Origin: CAVZLD01 sp964522605
GTDB lineage: Bacteria; Planctomycetota; Planctomycetia; Pirellulales; Pirellulaceae
Length of the DNA stretch: 9,093 nt
NCBI GenBank assembly: GCA_964522605.1
Contig: CAZFWV010000281.1
Coordinates: 1 to 9,093 of the forward strand
Direction: 5' to 3'
The position numbers were made by a program, and so were the translations under genes. This document shows, in pieces, positions 1-7,254 of the stretch. Position 1 is the stretch's first letter. Each line of letters starts with the position of its first letter. The notes below the pieces were generated by a model, which saw only the letters and a program-made list of their open reading frames with translations, had not been told where the DNA came from and made no database searches.

Positions 1-1
1 T

Positions 2-1057
2 TCAGCAGATCCGCGGCAGGGGGGCTCCCACCGGTTCATCGAGGGCCAGTTCCTGACCGAGGGCGCGGCGAACGACGACCGGTGCCAGCCGTTGGGCTCG
101 CACCTCACCCACTCGGGCTGCTCCTGCCGACTCCGGAACCTGCTGCATGACGGAAAGCGCATTCGCGGCATGCTCTTTCGGGACGGCCAGGACCATGGTG
201 CCTTCACACGCCACGTGCACCGGATCCAATCCGAGTAATTCGCAGGCCCCTTGGACTTCATTGGTCAACGGAATCTGCGTCTCTTCCAAGGCCATCGTCA
301 GCTGGCTCGCCTCCGCCCATTCGTGCATGACGGCTGCCAATCCGCCGCGCGTCGCATCGCGCATCGCGCGAACAGGAATTCGGGCCTCGCGAAGCGCCGC
401 CACGACGTCGACGAGTGGTGCGCTGTCGCTCGTGGGAGGCGGATCAAATTGCAGCCCTTCGCGGCAAGCCATCACCGCGATCCCGTGTCGCGCAATCGGA
501 CCGCTGACGAGCAATTGATCTTCCGGCTGCAGTGTGACTGGCCCGGGAGGAGCGTCGGGCGCGAGCAATCCGATCCCGGCCGTGTTAATGAACAGTTGGT
601 CGGCCGCTCCTCGGGGCACCACCTTGGTATCGCCGGTCACGACCTGCACACCCACGCGTCGCGCCGCGGCGGCCAGACTATCGATCACGCGCTGCAGCAA
701 CTCAACCGTCAGTCCTTCCTCGATGATCAATGCCAAGCTGATCCACTGCGGAATGGCCCCCGTGACGGCCAGATCATTAACGGTTCCATAGACGGCCAGC
801 GATCCGATGTCCCCTCCCGGAAAGAACAAGGGGGAGACGACGAAGCTGTCGGTTGTCATGGCCACACGACCGTGCACTTCTGACAATTGTGCGGCATCAC
901 CCAGACAATCCAGGAACTCATTCTCGACAGCCGGCAGCAACCGCTGACGAATCAGCCGTCGCATCAATTTGCCCCCTTCGCCGTGAGCCAACGTAATCGT
1001 CTCGCCGTCGCCCGGATCGGGGACGGGGCAGGCGAATGAAGAATTGCCGGTGGTCAC
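2..1057 (-). CDS. hypE: HypE, hydrogenase maturation carbamoyl dehydratase
   Basis: HypE takes the carbamoyl group that HypF places on its C-terminal cysteine and dehydrates it with ATP to a thiocyanate, the source of the cyanide ligands of the [NiFe] active-site iron. The protein has 351 residues and ends exactly in the family signature PRIC, so the acceptor Cys351 is present and the gene is complete even though it ends at the window edge. The N-terminal HGEGGK motif (about residues 25-30), the TTDSF stretch near residue 70 and the VTGDTKV stretch belong to the AIRS/PurM-like ATP-binding fold. I chose the GTG start at 1057 because GAGGAGA lies six bases upstream. An in-frame TTG at 1078 would add seven residues and lacks such a site. 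It is the last hyp gene of the operon, separated from hypD by 228 bases, unlike the overlapping genes before it. Confidence 0.96.
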   Translation of the reverse strand: MTTGNSSFACPVPDPGDGETITLAHGEGGKLMRRLIRQRLLPAVENEFLDCLGDAAQLSEVHGRVAMTTDSFVVSPLFFPGGDIGSLAVYGTVNDLAVTGAIPQWISLALIIEEGLTVELLQRVIDSLAAAARRVGVQVVTGDTKVVPRGAADQLFINTAGIGLLAPDAPPGPVTLQPEDQLLVSGPIARHGIAVMACREGLQFDPPPTSDSAPLVDVVAALREARIPVRAMRDATRGGLAAVMHEWAEASQLTMALEETQIPLTNEVQGACELLGLDPVHVACEGTMVLAVPKEHAANALSVMQQVPESAGAARVGEVRAQRLAPVVVRRALGQELALDEPVGAPLPRIC

Positions 1058-1063
1058 GATATT

Positions 1064-1070
1064 TCTCCTC
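1064..1070 (-). promoter_or_regulatory. Ribosome binding site of hypE
   Basis: GAGGAGA lies six bases before the GTG at 1057 and decides the hypE start. The site sits inside the perfect palindrome TCCTCGAGGA (1066-1075). The stretch CTCGAGGAGAA followed by ATCGTG is nearly repeated, minus three bases, before the candidate leader frame upstream of hypB at 5720-5735. Confidence 0.75.
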
Positions 1071-1160
1071 GAGGACAAAAAAAGCAGGCGAAGGGGGAAG
1101 TGCTCCGATTAGGCAAAGCCGCAAAGAATTCTTGTTGTAGGATTCGGCCAAGATCGAGCT

Positions 1161-1226
1161 GTAGCCGAAGTCGTGAGACTTCGGGAGTTCGGACACTGCA
1201 ATCCGAATTCTCACGAATTCGGCTAC
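1161..1226. repeat. REP-like double hairpin between hypD and hypE
   Basis: Two 24-base arms (1161-1184 and 1203-1226) are inverted copies of each other with two differences, separated by 18 bases. Each arm is also a hairpin. The left has stem CCGAAGTC, loop GTGA and stem GACTTCGG. The right has stem CCGAATTC, loop TCAC and stem GAATTCGG. The two differences between arms are paired with each other, so a G-C pair in one hairpin is a T-A pair in the other and both eight-base stems stay perfect. GTAGC flanks the left hairpin and GCTAC the right one. This is the architecture of REP/BIME-type palindromic elements. It lies within the 228-base noncoding gap 1058-1285. I see no intrinsic terminator there: the seven-T run (minus strand, 1083-1077) has no stem in front of it. 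Confidence 0.8.
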
Positions 1227-1285
1227 GAGAATACTTCACGGCGATGCCCATTGGTGATCATGTTTGCGGGGAATGGACGAAACGT

Positions 1286-2380
1286 TCATCCTACGCGCGG
1301 AGCGGCATAGCGGTAGTAGGCAGCGCAGGCGCCTTCGGCCGACACCATCGGTGCTCCCAACGGGTTCTCGGGCGTGCAGCGAGTACCGAAGTGTTCGCAT
1401 TCGGGCGGCTTGATGCGGCCGGTCAGTACGTCGCCACTGCGGCACTCGGTCGAATCGATAACGGGTAGCGCTGCAGGAGGAAACCGTTTCAGGGCATCGA
1501 ACTCGGACCAGGATTCGCGCAACGTCAGACCGCCTCGGGGAACAATCCCCAGTCCGCGCCACGGTCGATCACAGATTTCGTAAACCTCGTCGATCATCTG
1601 AAGCGCATGCCGATTCCCCGCGATCGACACACTTCGCTGGTAACAATTCAGCACATCCGATCGTCCCTCCTCGAGCAGTCCCACGCACTCCCGAATTCCA
1701 GTCAACAGATCCACCGGTTCAAATCCGGTCACCACAACAGGCAAGTGAAACCGGCGGACGAAGTCCTGGTAGGTGTCATAGCCGGCGACGGTGCAGACGT
1801 GTCCGGCAGCAAGGAACCCTTGAACCCCACAGTCCGGGCTGGATGCCAACAGTTCCATTGCTGGCTGGACGCGCACGTGGGCGACGAGCAGCGTGAAGTT
1901 GGACAAACCCAGCTTTCGCGCCCGGTGGACTGCCAGGGCGGTGACCGGTGTCGTGGTCTCAAAACCGACCGCGAAGAAGACGAACTGCTGCTCGGGATGT
2001 TGTGCCGCCAAGTCAACAGCGTCCAAGGGTGAATAGACGATTTTCACACTTCCACCCCGGGCGCGGGCCTGCAGCAGACTCGCTCGACTGCCGGGTACGC
2101 GCAACATGTCGCCGAAACTGGTTACGGTCACCCCAGGTCGATCGGCGAGTTCAATCGCCAGATCGATCGCTTCCAAAGGAGTGACACAAACCGGGCAGCC
2201 GGGCCCGTGAATCAGGGTCACCAATCCGTCGAGTTCCTGATCGATTCCGTACCGCAGCAAACCGTGCGTCTGACCCCCGCAGACTTCCATGATCGTCCAC
2301 GGCTGAGTGACCGTCCGTCGAATGTCGGCGACCAAGCTGCGGCAGGCGTCCGGATCACGGAATTCTTCGACGTATTTCAT
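1286..2380 (-). CDS. hypD: HypD, Fe-S scaffold for Fe(CN)2CO assembly
   Basis: HypD works with HypC as the scaffold on which the Fe(CN)2CO unit of the [NiFe] active site is built. The 364-residue protein is full length. It shows MEVCGGQTH (Cys34), GPGCPVC (Cys62, Cys65), SFGDMLRVPG near residue 88 and GFETTTP near residue 139. The C-terminal cysteines 313, 328, 335 and 352 have spacings of 14, 6 and 16 residues, which fits the family's [4Fe-4S] ligand set. The conserved His168 is kept, although the segment after it reads VRVQPAM rather than the commoner VPPA-like form. The ATG at 2380 overlaps the hypC stop as ATGA, indicating translational coupling, with GAGG-rich sequence upstream inside the end of hypC. 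A gap with a double-hairpin repeat follows before hypE. Confidence 0.97.
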   Translation of the reverse strand: MKYVEEFRDPDACRSLVADIRRTVTQPWTIMEVCGGQTHGLLRYGIDQELDGLVTLIHGPGCPVCVTPLEAIDLAIELADRPGVTVTSFGDMLRVPGSRASLLQARARGGSVKIVYSPLDAVDLAAQHPEQQFVFFAVGFETTTPVTALAVHRARKLGLSNFTLLVAHVRVQPAMELLASSPDCGVQGFLAAGHVCTVAGYDTYQDFVRRFHLPVVVTGFEPVDLLTGIRECVGLLEEGRSDVLNCYQRSVSIAGNRHALQMIDEVYEICDRPWRGLGIVPRGGLTLRESWSEFDALKRFPPAALPVIDSTECRSGDVLTGRIKPPECEHFGTRCTPENPLGAPMVSAEGACAAYYRYAAPRVG

Positions 2381-2631
2381 GCCTCGTCGTCCTCTGTCTC
2401 GTCGCCGAGGTCGAGCTGTTGTAGCGTTTCCAGAACCTGCGCCGCTTCCTCGGGATCAATCTGGCTGATGGCGATGCCGGCGTGAACCAAGACATAATCA
2501 CCGAGTTGGGCATCCGGTACGCACTCCATACTGACGCGACGTCGAACGCCACCGAACTCGACGGCCGCCGTCGAAAACGGAGGATTTCGCTCCAACCACT
2601 CAACAACTTGACCCGGTACAGCCAAACACAT
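2377..2631 (-). CDS. hypC: HypC, hydrogenase maturation chaperone
   Basis: HypC (HypC/HupF family) is a small chaperone that carries the iron with HypD and delivers it to the hydrogenase large subunit. The 84-residue protein begins MCLAVPGQV, so the essential Cys2 appears once the initiator Met is removed. The later GDYVLVHAG motif supplies the conserved His50, and the tail is acidic. A longer open frame exists upstream, but this ATG is fixed by Cys2, by GGGGAG eight bases before it, and by its one-base overlap with the hypF stop (TGATG). The hypC stop overlaps the hypD start by four bases. hypC and hypD are adjacent and coupled, in keeping with their forming a complex. Confidence 0.96.
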   Translation of the reverse strand: MCLAVPGQVVEWLERNPPFSTAAVEFGGVRRRVSMECVPDAQLGDYVLVHAGIAISQIDPEEAAQVLETLQQLDLGDETEDDEA

Positions 2632-4931
2632 CAGTGATTCTCCCCTTTGGCCGCGCAAGTGGCGAGTTGCCCAGCCGCTAAGCCACCGTCGCCCGGTGGA
2701 ATGATTCCTGGCCAGGCGACAGGCTGCCGACAATCAGAAGCAGAAAACGAAAACATCTCGACGAGTAGTTCCGTCAACAGGCGATTTTGGAAAACGCCTC
2801 CGGAAAACACAACGGGCAGGTCGGCACGAGACTGGCAAACCTGGAAGATTCCGGCTGCGATCGTGCGATGGAAACGCATCGCAATCGTACTTGGCGGCGT
2901 GCCTCGCAGAAGATCATCGCACAGATCACGCATCAGCGGTCGCCAATCCAACTGCGATACATCGCTTCTCTGAAAAGCAAACCGGTATTGTCCTTCGGCG
3001 GTCGGATCCGCGAGAGCCTCCAAGCGCATCGCCAGTTGGCCGTCGAAAGCAGCGTGATCGGTGGCCAGACACAAGACCGCGGCGGCGTCGAACAGCCTGC
3101 CGGCACTGGTCGTTACGGGAGATCGTTCGGGATGCGCAAGAATCTGCCGCAGCAAGGTACGCTGCTGCGGATCGACGATACCGGGCAGAAACCGATCCGC
3201 GGCAGCGGGCCCCACCGCGTCATCCAGGATCGCCAGGCAGCAACGCCACGGCTGCAGGATGGCCGCCTCACCACCCGGCAATCGAAACGGACGCAGGTGG
3301 GCAATTCGCTGAAAGCGGCCGGCCTCCGCCACGAGGAATTCTCCGCCCCAAATCACCTGATCGGGACCATAACCTGTTCCATCCCAAGCGACCCCGAGCA
3401 CGGTTCGATCGAGCCAGCCGCGCTGCAGCATCCCGGCCACGACATGGGCATGATGGTGCTGGACCGCGCGCCTCGGTAGCGACTGCTCCGCCGCCCAACG
3501 CGTCGTGAAGTAGTCCGGATGGAGATCGTGGATCAGTTGCTGCGGTTGGAAGCGATAGAGCCGCTGCCAACTTTCGAGCTGGTCCACCAGACGCTCGCGC
3601 TCGGAAACATGTTCTTGATCGCCCACATGCGGACCCAGGACGGCCTGCGCGCCATTGGACCACGCAACCGCACACTTGAGATGTCCTCCCAAGGCCAGGG
3701 TCGGTACGGGCGCCGGCAAGTCCAACGGCAACGGAGCCAATCCTCGGGCCAGGCGAATCGTGACGCACTGTTGTGCGACGACCTGCACCACGCTGTCGTC
3801 GATCGGTCGCCGAATTTCCCGATCGTGGTGCAACCACAGATCACACAATCCGGCCAGCGAGGCTTGTGCCCGCTCCACGGTGTACTCCAGTGGATCCCCC
3901 TCCCGGTTGCCACTCGTACAGACCAGCGGTCGACCGACGCCTTGCGCAATCAAAGCATGCAACGGCGTAGAAGGCAGCATCAAACCAACTCGATTCAAGT
4001 CGGGATGAATGCCTGAGGCCAGGCCGTGATCGGGACGTGCACGGCAAACGACGATCGGATTGGCCACGCTACAGAGCGTAGATTGTTCGATCGCATCGAG
4101 TTCTGCGCAGCGCAGAGCGGTTGCGAGCGAATCGACCAGGACGGCGAGCGGCTTCGCACGTCGCCCCTTGCGAGAGCGCAATCGCTCGACCGCGTCTTCA
4201 TCCGTCGCGTCGACCAACAGCTGGTAACCGCCGACACCGCGCAGGGCAACGATCTTGCCGGCCCGGAGCACCTGGATGGCCCGCTGCAATGCCTCCGGTC
4301 CACGACCGCAATCGCGCCCTTCGGAATCGACACACCACACGTTCGGGCCACAGCGCGGACAGGCATTCGTCTGGGCGTGGAACCGTCGATCGCCCGGTCG
4401 TTCGTATTCCTGGCGACACGCATCGCAGAATTCGAAACGGTCCATTGTCGTGTCGAACCGTTCGTACGGCATCGATTCTATGATCGAATAGCGTGGCCCA
4501 CAGAGTGTGCAACTGGTAAACGGATAGCGATGCCGACGATCCTGCGCATCGGCAACTTCAGCCAGACATTGTGGACAGACGGCATAGTCGGGTGGCACGC
4601 CGGCTCCCAAGGGCCCCTCGGACGGCTCTTGATGGATCGTGAAGGTCTGTTCGCCCCGCACCGTACCGGGCAGCACCTCCATCTTTTGCAGCCGAGCTGC
4701 CTCCGGCAGTTGCTGCGGCAATCGTTCGACGAACTGCTGCAAGCTGACCGTCGAACCCTCCAGATCAATCTCGACGCCTCGTGCCGTATTGCGGACGCAA
4801 CCTCCCAGTCCCAGACTGGTCGCCAGGCGAAAGAGGACCGGTCGCACGCCGAGCCCCTGGACGTTCCCTTTCAGGATCAGGCGTCGAGCGGCCCGCGGTT
4901 CGGCCTCGCGCATGTCTTCGGCTGCCGGCAT
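2631..4931 (-). CDS. hypF: HypF, carbamoyltransferase for cyanide-ligand synthesis
   Basis: HypF converts carbamoyl phosphate and ATP to carbamoyl-adenylate and transfers the carbamoyl group to the C-terminal Cys of HypE. With the start used here the protein has 766 residues, close to the usual 750. Domains in order: acylphosphatase (about 17-100, with VQGLGVRP at 24-31, Arg30 and Asn48 kept); two paired zinc fingers with CxxC pairs at 119/122, 141/144, 169/172 and 191/194; a YrdC-like domain (KGRRAKPLAV at 255-264, TSGNREGDP at 339-347, RPIDDSVV near 375); and a Kae1-like domain (HHHAH at 492-496, GVAWDGTGYGPD at 513-524, VFSGGVFQN at 708-716, DGG at 748-750). The motif usually written VQGVGFRP reads VQGLGVRP here. 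The start is uncertain: ATG 4931 lies 28 bases after the hypB stop with GAGA eight bases upstream, ATG 4973 would overlap hypB, and ATG 4913 is also possible. Confidence 0.96.
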   Translation of the reverse strand: MPAAEDMREAEPRAARRLILKGNVQGLGVRPVLFRLATSLGLGGCVRNTARGVEIDLEGSTVSLQQFVERLPQQLPEAARLQKMEVLPGTVRGEQTFTIHQEPSEGPLGAGVPPDYAVCPQCLAEVADAQDRRHRYPFTSCTLCGPRYSIIESMPYERFDTTMDRFEFCDACRQEYERPGDRRFHAQTNACPRCGPNVWCVDSEGRDCGRGPEALQRAIQVLRAGKIVALRGVGGYQLLVDATDEDAVERLRSRKGRRAKPLAVLVDSLATALRCAELDAIEQSTLCSVANPIVVCRARPDHGLASGIHPDLNRVGLMLPSTPLHALIAQGVGRPLVCTSGNREGDPLEYTVERAQASLAGLCDLWLHHDREIRRPIDDSVVQVVAQQCVTIRLARGLAPLPLDLPAPVPTLALGGHLKCAVAWSNGAQAVLGPHVGDQEHVSERERLVDQLESWQRLYRFQPQQLIHDLHPDYFTTRWAAEQSLPRRAVQHHHAHVVAGMLQRGWLDRTVLGVAWDGTGYGPDQVIWGGEFLVAEAGRFQRIAHLRPFRLPGGEAAILQPWRCCLAILDDAVGPAAADRFLPGIVDPQQRTLLRQILAHPERSPVTTSAGRLFDAAAVLCLATDHAAFDGQLAMRLEALADPTAEGQYRFAFQRSDVSQLDWRPLMRDLCDDLLRGTPPSTIAMRFHRTIAAGIFQVCQSRADLPVVFSGGVFQNRLLTELLVEMFSFSASDCRQPVAWPGIIPPGDGGLAAGQLATCAAKGENH

Positions 4932-4959
4932 GAAAATGATCTCAAAGAAGGGCGGCAAC

Positions 4960-5640
4960 TCACGCGTTCGCATCACGCGCTGCGGAAAGCGTCTTGCGCC
5001 GGTCATCGAGCAACTGGCACCAGGCGTCCATGCCTTCGCCACTCAGCGAGCAGACATGCAGGATCTGCATATCCGGTTGGACTTGGCGCACATCGGCTTC
5101 GGCGCGTTCGACCGAAAAGGGTACGTGCGGCAGCAGATCCGTCTTGCTGATCAACGTGATCTGACTTGTCCGAAACGCCTTGGGATACTTCCCGGGCTTG
5201 TCGTCCCCCTCCGTCGTGCTCAACACAATCACCCGTATATGCTCACCCAACTCGTGAGACGCGGGACAAATCAGATTGCCGATGTCCTCGATGAAGAGAA
5301 AATCGAACACCTGCTGGCCCAAGTCAGGCAGCGCGCGTTCGACGAGCGGCAATTCCAGATGGCACGCACCGCCGGTCGTGATCTGCACGCTTGGAGCAAA
5401 CGGCGCCAGTCGTTCTGCGTCGCGATTGGTTTCGACGTCGCCGACCAGGACGCCAACGCGATACTGTCTGCCAAGTTGCTCGGCCGTCTTCTGCAGCAGG
5501 GTCGTCTTGCCGGCTCCCGGGGAGGACAACAGCCGCACCACAAGCGTCCCCTGGGCGGTCATCTGTTGGCGAAACCGCTCGGCCGCGGCACGCTGTTCGG
5601 CTCGAATATCACGCTTAACGGACACCGTCTGTTCGGTCAT
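4960..5640 (-). CDS. hypB: HypB, GTPase for nickel insertion
   Basis: HypB is the SIMIBI-class GTPase that, usually with HypA, supplies nickel to the hydrogenase large subunit. The 226-residue protein has the P-loop SSPGAGKTT (39-47), GDVETNRDA (67-75), a guanine-recognition segment ISKTDLL (164-170) and a SLSGEGMDAW stretch near residue 198. The G-domain metal-site residues are present as Cys93-His94 (TGGACHLE) and Cys125 (NLICPAS). The N-terminus lacks both the CxxCGC-like high-affinity nickel motif of the E. coli type and the His-rich stretch of rhizobial types, so any nickel storage function there is missing. The ATG at 5640 has only a weak GAGTGG upstream. No hypA lies next to it, although hypA usually precedes hypB in this gene order. 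Confidence 0.96.
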   Translation of the reverse strand: MTEQTVSVKRDIRAEQRAAAERFRQQMTAQGTLVVRLLSSPGAGKTTLLQKTAEQLGRQYRVGVLVGDVETNRDAERLAPFAPSVQITTGGACHLELPLVERALPDLGQQVFDFLFIEDIGNLICPASHELGEHIRVIVLSTTEGDDKPGKYPKAFRTSQITLISKTDLLPHVPFSVERAEADVRQVQPDMQILHVCSLSGEGMDAWCQLLDDRRKTLSAARDANA

Positions 5641-5722
5641 GGATCCACTCTTTGGTTTGGAAGGTCAGCACATCTCGGACGTCAGGCGCGCAAAGAAAGC
5701 GTTCGTTCATTCGCTGGAGCAC
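5615..5722 (-). CDS. Candidate 35-residue leader ORF overlapping hypB
   Basis: A short frame starts at GTG 5722, with an internal ATG at 5710, and ends 26 bases inside hypB. GAGGAG lies four bases upstream of the GTG. The context CTCGAGGAGAA...TCGTG is nearly the same as that of the hypE start, minus three bases, which is the main reason to take it seriously. The peptide begins MLQRMNERFLCAPDVRDV and includes FQTKEWIHDR. It has mixed charge and no membrane segment, and I do not recognise it. It is not a HypA remnant: it has no MHE start and no zinc CxxC pairs. It could couple translation into hypB, whose own ribosome binding site is weak, or it could be chance. Confidence 0.3.
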   Translation of the reverse strand: MLQRMNERFLCAPDVRDVLTFQTKEWIHDRTDGVR

Positions 5723-6132
5723 GATTCTCCTCGAGTGGGCCGAAGCGGCTTCGCGGCCTGGCAATCATCGGAAGGAGGACTCGGGAGGGCGTTTCCCGGA
5801 CGAGATCTGCCCGCGTGAACCAGCGGCGCTGTCGCGCACCTGGTCATTGTACCGGGTTGGAGTCCCGATTCGTACCGGGCCCGCCAGAAGTGGGTCTTCG
5901 ACGGGACCGCTCGCGGCTCTGGCAGATATTGGCTCGCTCGACTGCCTGAGATGGACAATCGTTGGAACTCCCGATCTCCTAGACTGTTAGGTGAGCTAGC
6001 GTGCGCGGAGCTGCTTTGCGGCCCTCTGCACCGCTGCGAGCTCTGCGTTTGGATGAATCCGCGACAGTTCCAATGGAAACGCAGAGTCTGCAGAGACGCC
6101 GAGGACCGCAGAGTTAGATTCTGCTGCAGGCT
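5723..6132. other. Gap between the ATP-grasp and hyp blocks
   Basis: I find no convincing protein gene in this stretch. It is large enough for a hypA gene (about 340 bases), but no frame shows HypA features. It contains a palindrome CGAAGC-G-GCTTCG near 5750, and the octamer gtaccggg twice (5849-5856 and 5872-5879), the second running into the palindrome cgggcccg (5876-5883). A TACAAT hexamer on the minus strand (5851-5846) could be a -10 element but has no good -35 partner. Part of the gap is the large inverted repeat listed separately. A promoter for hypBFCDE is likely somewhere here but I cannot place it. Confidence 0.4.
6014..6113. repeat. Large imperfect inverted repeat (CGCAGAG-rich)
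   Basis: The arms 6014-6050 and 6077-6113 are 37 bases each and are complementary at about 28 positions, with a 26-base centre. The innermost ten pairs are perfect (CTCTGCGTTT at 6041-6050 against AAACGCAGAG at 6077-6086). TTGGA (6049-6053) and TCCAA (6069-6073) inside the element offer an alternative inner pairing. The CGCAGAG/CTCTGCG words resemble a dispersed repeat type I recall from several bacterial genomes. It lies just downstream of the second ATP-grasp stop, at the boundary between the two gene blocks. It could shape the 3' end of that transcript, but it has no T-run, so it is not a standard intrinsic terminator. Confidence 0.7.
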
Positions 6133-7254
6133 CTAGGCGGCAGAAACCCGGGATCCCGGTCGTTCGGACGGCGACCGACCCGGACTGACACGGGCCGTCG
6201 GGGGACGACACGAGGCCAGCATCTGCTCGATCCGCTCGGGCAGCGCCAGACCACCCGCATCCAGATGCATCGCCGCCACGGCGGCAAAGCTTCGCTCGAC
6301 GTACGCCCGCGTGTACTCAACCTCTGGCCCTTTCGCGTAGTTGAGCCCGGGATAGGCATTGGCTTCCCAGATCACCAATTGACCCTCGGCATCGTAGCTG
6401 TAATCGAAGGCAACCAGATCCAGTCGCAAGGCCTGCTGGATTCTCTGAAACAGCATGTGGTTCCGTTCCGGCTGCTCGAGATACGCGATTTCCTCGTCCC
6501 GCGTCTGGTGATTCCGTAGTCGCTGCGCGGCACGCACTTCCCAAGTGCGGGAGACGATCAAGTGTCGCGGCACGGCGAAAGGTCCGGCAACGATGTATCG
6601 ATATTTGCGATAGAGTCCGTCCTGGGGATCGCGCACATCGATGAACTCGGCCGCTATCGGGCGCTGGAATCGGCTCCACGGCACATTGCGCAATCCCCCG
6701 GGCTCATCCACCACACACGTTTCTGCGGCGTGTCGCCGGTCTTCGCGGATGATGATGGGAAATCGAATCTCCCCCGGATCGCGCGTGAATGCCGCCGGGT
6801 CGCGGATCACGACGACGCGCGGAGTTCTCGCGCCGGCCGCTGTATAACATTGCGCGCCGATCGACTTGACGGTCCGCGAAAGATTCTCGACGCGATTGAG
6901 TACCGGGATATTGCGCCGATCACACTCATCCTGGATCTGCCGCAACCGCGTCCAGGCGGGTTGAGGCAGCCAGTCCTCCGCCGGATCCTGCAGCCACGGA
7001 GCACAGACGCGGTAGGCGGACCAGTCCAGGTTGCGAAGCGGCAGCAATCGAAGCTCAAACCGTGCGCGAACCTCAGGCAGGTTGGCAGACAACCAGGTTA
7101 ACAGCGGGTCGCGAAAGTAAGGGTACTTGCCGGGATGGCGCAAAATCAAGAACCGTGGCTGCGGCTTGACCCACCTCCGATTCTGTCGCCGATCACGAAG
7201 TTGATAGGGTAGCTGCAGCAGAGCAGCCTTGAGACGCATGCGGGTGCGATTCAT
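6133..7254 (-). CDS. ATP-grasp ligase, RimK/glutathione-synthetase type
   Basis: ATP-grasp enzymes activate a carboxylate as acyl phosphate and join it to an amine or similar nucleophile. The protein has 373 residues from ATG 7254. An N-terminal region (to about 115) includes FLILRHPGKYPYF. The ATP-grasp core follows: VLNRVENLSRTVK (118-130), FPIIIRED (165-172), a YRKYRY segment (215-220) followed by PRHLIVSRTWEVR, and the metal-binding VIWEANAYPGL (294-304) with Glu297 and Asn299. The last 30 residues are Pro/Arg/Ser-rich and probably disordered. No Shine-Dalgarno precedes ATG 7254, but that ATG overlaps the stop of a candidate small gene as ATGA, so translation may depend on coupling. An in-frame TTG at 7296 and ATG at 7239 are alternatives. 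The substrate is unknown; the neighbouring PGM1-like ligase suggests peptide-type chemistry. Confidence 0.85.
   Translation of the reverse strand: MNRTRMRLKAALLQLPYQLRDRRQNRRWVKPQPRFLILRHPGKYPYFRDPLLTWLSANLPEVRARFELRLLPLRNLDWSAYRVCAPWLQDPAEDWLPQPAWTRLRQIQDECDRRNIPVLNRVENLSRTVKSIGAQCYTAAGARTPRVVVIRDPAAFTRDPGEIRFPIIIREDRRHAAETCVVDEPGGLRNVPWSRFQRPIAAEFIDVRDPQDGLYRKYRYIVAGPFAVPRHLIVSRTWEVRAAQRLRNHQTRDEEIAYLEQPERNHMLFQRIQQALRLDLVAFDYSYDAEGQLVIWEANAYPGLNYAKGPEVEYTRAYVERSFAAVAAMHLDAGGLALPERIEQMLASCRPPTARVSPGRSPSERPGSRVSAA

Noticed and set aside
1077..1083. Seven-T run on the minus strand just before the hypE ribosome binding site, as an intrinsic terminator
   Set aside because: No stable stem precedes it; the double hairpin is about 80 bases away.
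5846..5851. TACAAT on the minus strand as the -10 of a hypB promoter
   Set aside because: The hexamer 17 bases upstream (TACGAA) is not a -35 match, and the site is about 200 bases from hypB.
4026..5949. Long plus-strand open frames (374 and 436 codons) opposite hypF and hypB
   Set aside because: They are antisense shadows of well-identified genes in high-G+C DNA, with Arg/His/Gln-rich sequences and no domain.
5707..5958. 83-codon minus-strand frame in the gap upstream of hypB
   Set aside because: No recognisable domain, no good start signal, and it covers repeat-like DNA (duplicated gtaccggg); no HypA features.
5996..6211. 71-codon minus-strand frame over the inverted repeat, ending in a plausible amphipathic segment (HPNAELAAVQRAAKQLRAR)
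   Set aside because: It starts at a GTG inside the ligase C-terminus with no ribosome binding site, and most of it is the repeat itself; a chance open frame is the simpler reading.
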